From Physella acuta (lineage: Eukaryota; Mollusca; Gastropoda; Physidae), in contig NW_026733211.1 of assembly GCF_028476545.1 (NCBI RefSeq), forward strand, positions 124,001 to 188,000: a DNA stretch of 64,000 nucleotides, in the 5' to 3' direction. Positions 1 through 14,689 of this stretch are shown here, piece after piece. Numbering within the stretch: the first letter of the stretch is position 1; every line of letters begins with the position of its first letter. Made by a program: the position numbers and the translations under genes. Below the pieces are notes generated by a model. That model did no database searches. It saw only the letters and a list, made by a program, of their open reading frames with translations, and had not been told where the DNA came from.

Positions 1-182
1 TTCCCCACATATTTAGTAGTCGAGGCGGTAGGGGGTGTGGGGTGGCGAGTTTGTAAAGGGGAGGGGGTAGATCAGTAAAGCGGCTGATAATTATACACAA
101 AGGACGCATTAGCCTCCGCTGATTGGTTCGGACAGGTGGCGCGTGCGCACTTCAGGGCTGCTTAAAGACGCAGTGCCGGCGT

Positions 183-2607
183 TCTGTACAGTAATAGAGT
201 GTTTCAACACTTATCTAGTCTTATGGCCTGTTACAGTAACATAGTGTTTCAACACTTATCTAGTCTTATGGCCTGTTACAGTAACATAGTGTTTCGACAC
301 TTATCTAGTCTTATGGCTTGTTACAGTAACAGTTTCAACACTTATCTAGTCTTATGGCTTGTTACAGTAACAGTTTCAACACTTATCTAGTCTTATGGTC
401 TGTTACAGTAACATTTTCAACACTTATCTAGTCTTATGGCCTGTTACAGTAACAGTTTCAACACTTATCTAGTCTTATGGTCTGTTACAGTAACATTTTC
501 AACACTTATCTAGTCTAATGGCCTGTTGTTCAACACTAATCTAGTCTAATGGCCTGTTACAGTAACAGTTTCAACACTTATCTAGTCTTATGGTCTGTTA
601 CAGTAACATTTTCAACACTTATCTAGTCTAATGGCCTGTTGTTCAACACTAATCTAGTCTTATGGCCTGTTAGAGTAACAGTTTCAACACTTATCTAGTC
701 TTATGGTCTGTTACAGTAACATTTTCAACACTTATCTAGTCTAATGGCCTGTTGTTCAACACTAATCTAGTCTTATGGCCTGTTAGAGTAACAGTTTCAA
801 CACTTATCTAGTCTTATGGTCTGTTACAGTAACATTTTCAACACTTATCTAGTCTAATGGCCTGTTGTTCAACACTAATCTAGTCTTATGGCCTGTTAGA
901 GTAACAGTTTCAACACTTATCTAGTCTTATGGTCTGTTACAGTAACATTTTCAACACTTATCTAGTCTAATGGCCTGTTGTTCAACACTAATCTAGTCTT
1001 ATGGCCTGTTAGAGTAACAGTTTCAACACTTATCTAGTCTTATGGTCTGTTACAGTAACATTTTCAACACTTATCTAGTCTAATGGCCTGTTGTTCAACA
1101 CTAATCTAGTCTTATGGCCTGTTACAGTAACAGTTTCAACACTTATCTAGTCTTATGGCTTGTTACAGTAACAGTTTCAACACTTATCTAGTCTTATGGT
1201 CTGTTACAGTAACAGAGTGTTTCAACACGTATCTAGTCTTATGGCCTGTTACAGTAACATAGTGTTTCAACACTTATCTAGTCTTATGGTCTGTTACAGT
1301 AATAGATTGTTTCAACACGTATCTAGTCTTATGGCTTGTTACAGTAACATTTTCAACACTTATCTAGTTTATGGCTTGTTACAGTAACATTTTCAACACT
1401 TATCTAGTATTATGGCCTGTTACAGTAACATAGTGTTTCAACACTTATCTAGTCTTATGGTCTGTTACAGTAACATTTTCAACACTTATCTAGTCTTATG
1501 GCCTGTTAGAGTAACAATTTCAATACTTATCTAGTCTTATGGTCTGTTACAGTAATAGATTGTTTCAACACGTATCTAGTCTTATGGCCTGTTACAGTAA
1601 CAGAGTGTTTCAACACTTATCTAGTCTTATGGCCTGTTACAGTAACATTTTCAACACTTATCTAGTCTTATGGCCTGTTACAGTAACATAGTGTTTCAAC
1701 ACTTATCTAGTCTTATGGCCTGTTACAGTAACAGTTTCAACACTTATCTAGTCTTATGGTCTGTTACAGTAACAGAGTGTTTCAACACGTATCTAGTCTT
1801 ATGGCCTGTTACAGTAACATAGTGTTTCAACACTTATCTAGTCTTATGGTCTGTTACAGTAATAGATTGTTTCAACACGTATCTAGTCTTATGGCTTGTT
1901 ACAGTAACATTTTCAACACTTATCTAGTATTATGGCCTGTTACAGTAACATAGTGTTTCAACACTTATCTAGTCTTATGGTCTGTTACAGTAACATTTTC
2001 AACACTTATCTAGTCTTATGGCCTGTTAGAGTAACAATTTCAATACTTATCTAGTCTTATGGTCTGTTACAGTAATAGATTGTTTCAACACGTATCTAGT
2101 CTTATGGCCTGTTACAGTAACAGAGTGTTTCAACACTTATCTAGTCTTATGGCCTGTTACAGTAACATTTTCAACACTTATCTAGTCTTATGGCCTGTTA
2201 CAGTAACATAGTGTTTCAACACTTATCTTATGGTCTGTTACAGTAATAGATTGTTTCAACACGTATCTAGTCTTATGGCCTGTTACAGTAACAGAGTGTT
2301 TCAACACTTATCTAGTCTTATGGCTTGTTACAGTAACATTTTCAACACTTATCTAGTCTTATGGCCTGTTACAGTAACATAGTGTTTCAACACGTATCTA
2401 GTCTTATGGCCTGTTACAGTAACATAGTGTTTCAACACTTATCTAGTATTATGGCCTGTTACAGTAACATAGTGTTTCAACACTTATCTAGTCTTATGGT
2501 CTGTTACAGTAATAGATTGTTTCAACACGTATCTAGTCTTATGGCTTGTTACAGTAACATTTTCAACACTTATCTAGTCTTATGGTCTATTACAGTAACA
2601 TAGTAAT
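183..2607. repeat. 41/45-bp minisatellite with higher-order repeats
   Basis: More than 50 units read TTTCAACACTTATCTAGTCT followed by TATGGCCTGTTACAGTAACA. The basic unit is 41 bp, a variant with an added TAGTG is 45 bp, and a shortened type lacks the ACAGTAACA end. From about 668 to 1130 three unit types repeat as a ~113-bp block. From about 1196 a ~520-560-bp block recurs near 1756. Because 45 is a multiple of three, short open frames arise with a 15-residue repeat (MACYSNIVFQHLSSL); they are by-products. Each full unit holds the dyad TGTTAC-A-GTAACA. Confidence 0.97.
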
Positions 2608-4227
2608 TTAAATAAATCGTTACAAATGTTTTATGGTGGTCGTTTTAAAAAGTTGTAAAAACTAAACAATTTTTCACAAAACAAAATCAATAGTTAAATA
2701 GTAAGATGTAATAAATGTTAGAGTTTTAAAAATGCAGTTTTAGTTTATGAAAACGATGAGTGAATTTATGATAAATAATAACTAGACGACAAATGTAGTT
2801 CAATATAAAAAAAATTCATAAAAAACGTTTTAATAACAAGCTTTTATGTAATAATGCACTAAAAAGTAGAAAATAAATTATACACTATTATTTAAATTAC
2901 TATAAAGAAAAGCGTGGGTCACTTTAGTACCGATTGGATACCTTTACTAATATTTGAGAAGAGACCCACGCTTTTCTTTATAGTAATTTAAATAATAGTG
3001 TATAATTTATTTTCTACTTTTTAGTGCATTATTACATAAAAGCTTGTTATTAAAACGTTTTTTATGAATTTTTTTTCAGTACTTTACATGTTTTATTTAC
3101 AATAGAGTTACATGACTAAAAACCATTGCGCGCCTACTGAACGTGATGGCGCAGCTATTGAACGTACCGTGATGGCGCAGCTATTGAACGTGATGACGCG
3201 TGTGGTGTGGTTGGCTAGAAATGCCTAATAATTCGGTCCAAATTTTAATTAATTAATAAAAAATTAATTAGGCATCCAATTAAGTCAAACTTAGTTTCAG
3301 ATTGCATTGTCTTCATGTCTTGACCCACGTTTCAACTGTGAATCGTGTCGGTCAAGTAGAACTGTCCGAATTTTCACTCCTGCGTTTCTATATAGACTGA
3401 CGACTGACGACAGACAGAGGAAGTGAGTTAAATAAAAGCTTGTAAAAAGAAAATAATTAGAAAAAGTTTAAACATCAAAATAGAGCATATTTTATAAGCG
3501 CTGCCCGCCGCTGGCTATAATTTAAAGTTAAAACGATTTCCGTACACATAAGAGTGGGAAAATAAAACGGCACTAAATAATGCACGAGGTAAATGTAGGT
3601 GAACGGACCGTGACTGGAGTATGTCGTCACTCTGTGTAGGCAAAACATGTAATTTATAATTAATTAAAGATTAGAAATCAATAACGAGATCAAGGCTTAT
3701 ATTATAGTCTTTGAATAATACTTTGTATAATTATGGCATAGAACAAGCCCAAGGCTATTATTTACTATGTAAGCCGCAATATTTTAAAGTGGGATTAATC
3801 CCCATCATTCATGTGGACCACTTTTGGAGCACTTTTGCTCTGTTTTGGACGATTACTCCAAGTTGAGTCCACGATGTTCCAGCTACTTCTGCTTCACTGA
3901 CACATGTATTCAAGTTTGTTAAGCCCTACCTACTCTCCCCTTTTCTTAGAGATTCTAATCCAGATGTTACTAGTTAATTTACACAAGGTGTGTCCGATCT
4001 ACCCTATTAATTTGCGCTTTTGCATTTCTTTGCCAATAGTGTTATGCCCAGTTTTTCTCCACAGTTCGGTATTGTTAATTTTTTCAGGCCACCTGATGTT
4101 CAATATGCGACGCGAGCATCCGTTAATGAAGCTCAATATTAGTTGTTATTAAAGTGAACTTACATTTAACTTAATGGAATCAAGCTACAAAATACGCAAC
4201 TTTGAGGAAGATTATTTAATAAAGACA
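2608..4227. other. AT-rich unique sequence around the foldback
   Basis: Apart from the foldback, the only structure seen is a 26-bp direct repeat near 3140-3205 (GTGATGGCGCAGCTATTGAA twice, then a diverged third). The open frames here are short and resemble nothing I know. Confidence 0.4.
2807..3076. repeat. Perfect foldback: 114-bp inverted repeat with 42-bp loop
   Basis: The left arm 2807-2920 and right arm 2963-3076 are exact reverse complements by eye, from the A8/T8 ends to the GTGGGTC/GACCCAC inner ends. The loop is 2921-2962. This looks like a foldback or snap-back miniature DNA element that inserted recently or is kept identical by conversion. It has no coding capacity, and no clear target duplication is seen. 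Confidence 0.95.
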
Positions 4228-4274
4228 CGTTGCTTCAATAGCTAGTCCCGTGCCCCCAGTTGGAGACATTATCT

Positions 4275-4345
<71 letters not shown>

Positions 4346-4460
4346 TGTAAAAGATATAGCTACGTCTTTTACAGTGGCACCGCTTAAGAAGTTATTGGCA
4401 TTGATATTAATTAAAGATGAATTCACTTTAGTAGATGTGCGCTACAAGATTGAGCATTTT
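4228..4460 (+). repeat. Repeat family F, copy 1, with central (TA)n
   Basis: It shares with 5851-6120 the left part TTCAATAGCTAGTCC...GTTGGAGACATTA, a central (TA)n (4278-4344 here), and the right part ACGTCTTTTACAG...CACCGCTTAAGAAGTTATTGGC. A hairpin follows the (TA)n: CTGTAAAAGA (4345-4354) pairs with TCTTTTACAG (4365-4374). It is a dispersed non-coding element of unknown class. Confidence 0.75.
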
Positions 4461-4468
4461 GTTTATGC

Positions 4469-4670
4469 CAGTGGTTCTTAATATTTATGAAGGTACCGTA
4501 CCCCACCCGTTTCATATGTGCACTCGCCGAACTCTTCTTTATAGTTCTATCGCCCGCATTGAACAAGTCCGATAGTGAATCGTATCTGGTGTGTACTTGA
4601 CCTCCGCTGAATCCCCGAGACTGACTCGCTGGACCTGAGGGTTCTATCGTATCCAGGTTAAGAACCACTG
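4469..4670. mobile_element. hAT-like miniature inverted-repeat element
   Basis: It begins CAGTGGTTCTTAA and ends TTAAGAACCACTG, a 13-bp terminal inverted repeat of the CAGTGG type usual for hAT elements. It is 202 bp with no coding sequence. Flanks (GTTTATGC and CTTCATGC) are only an approximate, one-base-shifted 8-bp duplication, so it is older than the copies with perfect duplications. It abuts the right end of repeat F copy 1. Confidence 0.6.
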
Positions 4671-5850
4671 CCTTCATGCGTTACCACAAAATAAATACGA
4701 TGCTACTTAACTATGAAGAAGAAAAATAAACAGAACGTTTCGACTGTATGTGTTCGTGAGATTTAGTTATAACAAGAATTTTAAAAAAAACCATTGCATG
4801 CATCTTATTATTTTCGTCATTTTTAAAAGTTGTATTAAAAAATTAACTTTTGTGGATATAGAAAGGTATGGTTTTTATCTGTGGCCCAACTAGAATACTA
4901 GACGGAAGAAGAAGAATAACATACAACGTAAAAAGACCAACACAGTTTTCACTAAAAAAACAAACAAAAAAACACCATCAATTGAATATTCTGGAAGGTC
5001 GTTCGAAGACTTCCCAGACACAAAAACCAACGTACCATAATTTAACATTATGTCAGTGTTGCACCCGAGTTACTCCTCTGTGTCTACGCTAAAAACTCAA
5101 GAACCAACTGAACAATTATCGGTTAATTGTTATTGCCTTATAAATTTTTCAAACACCGCAAAGTTGTTAAAAAATAAAGGTCCAGACCAGTATTTTCTTT
5201 TTTAGTTTCTCAACTAAGTGAATATTTTCGAGGAAGGGGACATCAGTCCGGATGTTTAAAAAAGGGGAGACTACTTTGTAAAAGGGAAGGAACTCCAGGA
5301 TGAGAATTCAGTCAATGGAATGATGTTAGTTTCCTATGAATGATTTATAGTGTCCGAACAAAAGTGTCCTGGTTTTACTTCGGCTTGTTGTGTGGTCGTC
5401 CCACCCCTCCCCCTCCCCAATGAAATAAACAAGACTTGCTCGTGTTAGGAAAGTGTAGTGCTCTTTTGTGTGTGAAATTGCAGGATAGTCGAGTCTTACG
5501 GATGATAGGATACTAATAGTTGAACATAGAGACGTAATAATTAGGAATAAAACAGATGTGTTTTATATGTAGATATATAATTAGATGATAAAAATGTCAT
5601 TTATATGTAACAAATGGATTATTGATATTTAAATAAGGAGATGTAATTATAATATGGAAATAAGGGGATTTAATTATAAGAGGAGAACAAATGGCTTTAT
5701 AGAATATTAAAACTATAAGAGCGTTATTTTTAAACCAGAGATTTCGTAAGCGAAAAAGATTTTTAAACATTCAAACCAATCATTAGACACTTTAGTCATA
5801 GATTAAAAGCAAAACATTGGACAATAATTTTGTTTTAGGAAATACAATAC
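4671..5850. other. AT-rich sequence, nothing recognised
   Basis: There is no convincing coding frame, RNA gene or named repeat. Small T- and A-rich runs and a C-rich patch near 5401-5417 are the only local features. Confidence 0.4.
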
Positions 5851-5906
5851 TTTGGTTCAATAGCTAGTCCCCCTCCCCCCCCCCCCCACGTTGGAGACAT
5901 TAGCTA

Positions 5907-5982
<76 letters not shown>

Positions 5983-6120
5983 TCCTGGACGGTAAAAGAT
6001 AACTACGTCTTTTACAGCTGCACCGCTTAAGAAGTTATTGGCATTGAACACCAAGTTCAATCGAGATATTAATTAAAGATGTCATCACTTTAGTAGATGT
6101 GTGCTATAAGATTGAGCTGA
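5851..6120 (+). repeat. Repeat family F, copy 2, with C-run and (TA)n
   Basis: This is a second copy of the element at 4228-4460, with the same left and right blocks. It has a C14-class run near 5875-5887, a (TA)n tract at about 5907-5981, and the hairpin GTAAAAGA/TCTTTTAC after it. An extra ~25 bp (ACACCAAGTTCAATCGAGA region) distinguishes it from copy 1. Confidence 0.75.
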
Positions 6121-6346
6121 GCCAGTCATGCGCGACCACGGAAGTTGCTGGACGGGGCAGGAGGACAGGACCCCGGGGAGTCGTTTTCGTCAAGGTCGGT
6201 CAGCGCTGGAAAATCGATGACTGTACAGTAATGATAGGCGAGCAAGAGTAGATCACTGGATAAGAGAATGTTAAGGGCAAGCCAATATAATTATACAGAA
6301 TATAGATAGATAGAATGAAGTGGATCGGTAGTATTTGTGGATGGAC

Positions 6347-9301
<2,955 letters not shown>

Positions 9302-9383
<82 letters not shown>
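9302..9383. repeat. (TA)n microsatellite
   Basis: Uninterrupted TA dinucleotides for ~80 bp. Confidence 0.95.
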
Positions 9384-9385
<2 letters not shown>

Positions 9386-9696
9386 TGGGTGTGAGTGAGA
9401 TATGGGGATGTTGGCACATGGAACAGATTTATCCAATTTATTTGGAAGCCTTTCCTGGATCAACACACACATTTAGAAACACACACAAAGAATAATAAAA
9501 TGTGATGAGTACAATCTACTAAAGGTAATTTTGTAATTTCGTTAATTTGTCGTCAATTTACCACCTTGCCTTCTAGATATTTCATTTTTTAAAAATATTA
9601 TTTAACTATCAAAACTGTGTTGTGTTTGATTTTAAGTCCTATTCTACACATTTAAAAATATTAAATTATTTTTTTTTTTGCTCGAATGAATGAATG

Positions 9697-9870
9697 CTGC
9701 GTTTGATAAATATTCAGCGCATTTAAATCATTAGATCATTTAACTCCAGAAAAGGCTTATGATAAATATTCAGCACATTTAAATCATTAAATTATTTAAC
9801 TCGGGAAAACTTGTTTGATGTGTATATTCAACACATTTAAATGATTAAATTATTTAACTCGAGAAACGTG
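9697..9870 (+). repeat. Three tandem ~58-bp units
   Basis: Three diverged units share TGATAAATATTCAGC, ACATTTAAATCATTA and TTTAACTC.GAAAA. The unit boundaries are approximate. Confidence 0.7.
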
Positions 9871-10590
9871 TTTGATTAGATTTTCTCTATAAAAATTTTA
9901 GATGTATAAAGAAAAAAATGCAGGTAATAAAGGTGTGAGTTATCTTGCGTGCAGGTGTGAGGGGTAATTTGGCGTCTGAATAAACACAAGCTTGAGACTC
10001 CAATAATTTATGACCTGCTCATTAAGGCGCTGTTTAATAAACAACTTCTGTAAGGAAGGTAACGGTTATAAACTAAGTGGGTAAAATAAAATGTCTATCC
10101 TGTAGGAAAGTATCAGTTTGTTTTATTTTTACATAAAAAGATGTTTTGGATTCAAGACTAGTGAATTTAAGTCATCTAGATCAGTTAAAGTAACTTTGTA
10201 TTTTTTTTAACAATAGAATGATAAAAATTTAGTCTTGGACAAATCAGTGCTATCTATTTATATACATATTTTTACACAGCGAAAAATATAAAATAAATGA
10301 AATAGAAAACTAATCTAATTTTTTTTATCTGAAAGAAACAAACAAGCTCTTATTCTTATTAAATAATTTAGATTTCTTTTTAAAATAATAAAAACAATAA
10401 AAACAGGCCAATATTGGTATGAATACATAAATAAGATTCAAGATGATTTAAAAAACAAAAGTTCTTATTAACTGAATTCAGCGATTACAAAATAAGTTAA
10501 GAACAATTGTCATCGATGCCATTAAATTTAATCTTATTAGTTTTTTACTTATTTTTAGTCAGATTTGAAAAATCAGGACGAATTTAATTA
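9871..10590. other. AT-rich sequence, nothing recognised
   Basis: There are low-complexity A/T runs and no supported gene. Confidence 0.35.
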
Positions 10591-10598
10591 TACCAACC

Positions 10599-10602
10599 AC
10601 AC

Positions 10603-10636
<34 letters not shown>

Positions 10637-10640
10637 CACA
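10599..10640 (+). repeat. (CA)n microsatellite
   Basis: About 20 CA dinucleotides with one CG interruption near 10630. Confidence 0.9.
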
Positions 10641-10835
10641 CTTTTATATCTCATACCTCACCCCACCGTCTGATAGCGTACCTTAACCCGGGCAGTTAGA
10701 TCGATTACCAGTGTTTAAAAAAAAATCTCGACTTGCAATCAACAAAATCCAATCACGGGTCGTCTGCAGAAATATTTTTGCAGACGTGAAATAAAATTAG
10801 TGCACGAATCGATGTGATTTGATGTGATTTGTTAC

Positions 10836-11087
10836 GAACTAGGGTAACTAACTAGGGTAACTAACTAGGGTAACTAACTAGGATAACTAACTAGGGTACT
10901 AACTAGGGTAACTAACTAGGGTAACTAACTGGGGTAACTAACTAGGGTAACTAACTAGGGTAACTAACTAGGGTAACTAACTAGGGTAACTAACTAGGGT
11001 AACTAACTAGGGTAACTAACTAGGGTAACTAACTAAGGTAACTAACTCGTGTAACTAACTAGGGTAACTAACTAGGGTAGCTAATTA
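10836..11087 (+). repeat. 13-bp minisatellite, GGGTAACTAACTA
   Basis: About 19 near-identical 13-bp units. A few carry single changes (GGATAAC, GGGGTAAC, CGTGTAAC) or lose one base. The GGGTAAC core is superficially telomere-like, but the 13-bp period and the CTAACTA part are not those of the animal TTAGGG telomere. Confidence 0.95.
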
Positions 11088-12119
11088 TGGAATAAATATG
11101 GCTTGATACTCTTTTAGGTTTCGATTAAATTCGATACTGATGTTTAAGTATCGATGTTCTTTAATGCTATTGCAAGTATTCGTGTGCCTTGATTACTTAT
11201 TTAGATTTGATACTAGTAAGGGTATTAATTGCTGGTTGTCGAGGGACCCAAACTATACTAATGAAGCTAAAAACAGTAATCGATACTTCTAGAAGTTGCA
11301 ATATTAATAGTATCGATATAACATAATCTTCAAAACAGCTAATATCGATACCGAATAGTATCAGTGCGTCAGCTGACAAGATCTTGAATTTTCTTAACGA
11401 AATTCATTGCAGTCATGGATGAAGAATCGAATATGTCCTATCCGAATCGGAGAGAAATGTGAGATGAGCATTATCCATGACGTGTACTCGAGTTCACTGA
11501 AGGAAAAGTAATCGAAAACCGGATGCAATTGACGTTTTTGATTAAACAAATTCGGCGGGTGTGTGTGGTGGTTGCTATGTAAACATAAATATTTAATAAT
11601 CTCGGCTCTTCTGTGATCAACGACAGAGCGATACCGTGTTTTCGACTTCCGGGTTATATCTAAGGGTTATGATTAGGACTAGCATTAAGGCTAATGTAGC
11701 CTTTAGAATATAGGCTATTGCTTAGTTTTGAAAATATTTTCTTACATTTTTTAGAATTTTTATTCTTCTTTAAAAATAAAGTTGAACCGCCTTAAATCTT
11801 GAACTAAAAGGAATATTATCGAACACAAGTCACTTATGGTTACCAAAAATAAGACATAAAGTCCAGCTTTTAGCAATTTTGGTGATAAAATATGTTTAAA
11901 TTCTACAGGGCAGAAAAGTAAAGCCTATCTGTCGTCGTTAATCGATACTCGGAATTTTAACCCGTTTATATACCCATCCTGTATCGTCACACGTCGTCAC
12001 AAAATAATGACCCCCTGCCCCATTTTGTCTTAACCCCGTCCACTTTTTAACACTCAGACAAACACCAGAACCACACCCCCTGTCCACAAACACACACCAG
12101 CTTGGCACTTAGTCAGACT
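11088..12119. other. AT-rich sequence with TATCGATA-type motifs
   Basis: At 11100-11360 the motif (G/T)ATCGATA or TCGATACT recurs several times on both strands at irregular spacing. The rest is unremarkable. No supported gene. Confidence 0.35.
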
Positions 12120-12545
12120 CATGACCCACATATCACTTAGTCACACATCACCTTACATAGTACCAAGTCAGAACATACAGACCCCTGCCCTACGTACTAC
12201 TTAGTCAAGTCATCCCATTACATAGTACTTAGTCAGAACATACAGACCCCTGCCCTACGGAGTACTTAGTCAAGTCATCCCATTACATAGTACTTAGTCA
12301 GAACATACAGACCCCTGCCCAACGCAGTACTTAGTCAAGTCATCCCATTACATAGTACTTAATCAGAACATACAGACCCCTGCCCTACGGAGTATTTAGT
12401 CACTAGTCAGATCCCATTACATAGTACCAAGTCAGAACATACAGACCCCTGGCCTACGTAGTACTTAGTCAAGTCATATCCCATTACATAGTACTTAGTC
12501 AGAACATAAAGACCCCTGCCCTACATAGCCCCCAGTCACCCGTCA
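12120..12545 (+). repeat. 65-bp minisatellite
   Basis: Five to six units contain AGTACTTAGTCAAGTCATCC, CATTACATAGTACTTAGTCA and GAACATACAGACCCCTGCCC. The period is 65 bp between 12261 and 12326. The edges are diverged. Confidence 0.9.
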
Positions 12546-12654
12546 GATACCCTCCACTCTAGATACCTGTCTTCATTAAAATAATGGACAACCACTTACT
12601 GGGCAATTTGTGGCAATTTTCCAGTAGATTTCACCACTCTACACTGAACGATGT

Positions 12655-12862
12655 AAGTGTTCAATGTTGTATATTCAGGCTGCTCAATGTTGTATATATA
12701 GGCTGCTCAATTTTATATATAGGCTGCTCAATGTTATATGTAGGCCGTACAATAATGTACATATTGTCTCCTCAATGTTGCATATATAATATGCTCAATG
12801 TTGTAACGTATAGTCTGCTCAATGTTGTACATATAGACTGCTCAGTGTTGTATATATAGGCA
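12655..12862 (+). repeat. Degenerate ~22-bp minisatellite
   Basis: About nine units of TGCTCAATGTTGTATATATAGG with length variation. A 91-aa frame across it is a by-product of the repeat. Confidence 0.85.
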
Positions 12863-13484
12863 AGTAATTTCGTTTCCATTTAATGCTAGTTGGGGTGGGG
12901 GTAGCTGTTAAGGATTCAGATTGAGCGATATCCTGTGCAACATTGCAACATGATACGTACCGTAACAAATTCTGCTAGTGAAAATGTATGTTTCACCCTC
13001 ATTCCCTTAATGCACTCAACACGTACGTTAAGTTTTTAACGGTTAAGCCACACCTGCATGTATAAATATGTATTTAAGAGTACATTTGTAAAAGTAAAAC
13101 CTTATGTATATTTTATTTATTTAAATCTGAAGCAATGAATCCATTTTCAGCATGTCTAGCAACGTCTAGCAATGAATATGTGTCAGTATGCAAATAATTT
13201 TTTTTGTAGAAGTCATACATGACGATTTTTTAATAATTAATTCATCATAATCCATTAAGTTAATTCACCCTAATATATAATATATCGTGTCAATATCCAT
13301 GGTAGCTAACCCATCAAGTTAATCCCCATGCAAGAGATAACCCAACACGCGATTATCCACACTTGTTAGAGGCTCACACAGATTACCCGCCTTGCTTTTA
13401 TCCGAACTAAAAAAAATCAATTATTGTAATGAGCAAAATGCTAATCCGTATTATGATCTATGCTTTTAACCCACCTAGCCAGTA

Positions 13485-14275
13485 TTGACCTCGACATTCC
13501 ACCTCGACAATCCACCATATCACACCTCGACAATCCACCTCGACAATCCACCATATCACACCTCGACAATCCACCATATCGCACCTCGACAATCCACCAT
13601 ATCACACCTCGACAATCCACCATATCCACTTCAACAATCCACCATATCACACATCGACAATCCACCATATCACACCTCGACAATCCACCACATCACACCT
13701 CGACAATCCACCATATCACACATCGACAATCCACCATATCACACCTCGACATTCCACCACATCACATCTCGACAATCCACCATATCACACCTCGACAATC
13801 CACCATATCACACCTCGACAATCCACCATATCACACCTCGACAATCCACCATATCACACTTCGACAATCCACCATATCACACCTCGACAATCCACCATAT
13901 CACACCTCAACAATCCACCATATCACACCTCGACAATCCATTATATCACACCTCGATAATCCACCATATCCACCTCGACAATCCACCATATCACACCTCG
14001 ACAATCCACCATATTACATCTCGACAATCCACCATATCTACCTTGACAATCCACCATATCACACCTCAACAATCCACCATATCACACCTCGACAATCCAC
14101 CATATCACACCTCGACAATCCACCATATCCACCTCAACAATCCACCATATCACACCTCGACAATCCACCATATCACACCTCGAAAATCCACCATATCCAC
14201 CTCGACAATCCACCATATCACACCTCGACAATCCACCATATCCACCTCGATAATCCACCACATCACAATCCACAC
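13485..14275. repeat. 23-bp minisatellite, open on both strands
   Basis: About 34 units of CACCTCGACAATCCACCATA plus TCA, with 20-bp and other short variants. Frames of 273 and 298 codons run through it on the + strand and shorter ones on the - strand. They encode only simple repeats (DNPPYHTSTIHHITPRQSTI on +), so I do not call them genes. The flanks (TCAATATCCATGG near 13293, TCACGTGATACCCGTCC near 14330) recur around 20200-20630. Confidence 0.95.
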
Positions 14276-14689
14276 CGGTGAACCCCACTGCTACCACACT
14301 AATTGGTTGCTCTCGCCAGGACTTTCTTGTCACGTGATACCCGTCCATACATGTAATGAATTGTATATTTACTACAAGTAATTATGATTATCTGCTTGAA
14401 TAATGTTAATGACACGAATACTGTAATCATATTTTTTTTCTCTAAATTTTGAATAAAAATGTCACACGCATTATGTTTTATTTATAGGTTAAGCCATGCA
14501 ACGGATTCAAGGTATCGATTACGGTAGAATAGAATATATAATTTCCTATATACCTGCTCTGAGCAATGAGAGTTCTCAGTGTGGTATTAATACATTTGTA
14601 CATTTATTGGTGACATATTTAGTCAAGGCTCGACTTTTTAAAATTTTCATTGTGAGAACAATGTTTAGCGGAAGAGTTGAGTAAAATAT

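Noticed and set aside
183-2603. Short MACYSN/FQHLSS repeat peptides
   Set aside because: They arise from 45-bp units and break whenever a 41-bp unit occurs. There is no protein family.
183-2607. CRISPR-like array
   Set aside because: Units are contiguous tandem repeats without unique spacers, in animal DNA.
10836-11087. Interstitial telomere
   Set aside because: The period is 13 bp and the unit is not TTAGGG, so it is listed only as a minisatellite.
13460-14381. Open frames of 273 and 298 codons on + and others on - across the 23-bp array
   Set aside because: The frames follow only from a stop-free repeat unit. Products are simple repeats, several frames and both strands are open at once, and no start context or splice support is present.
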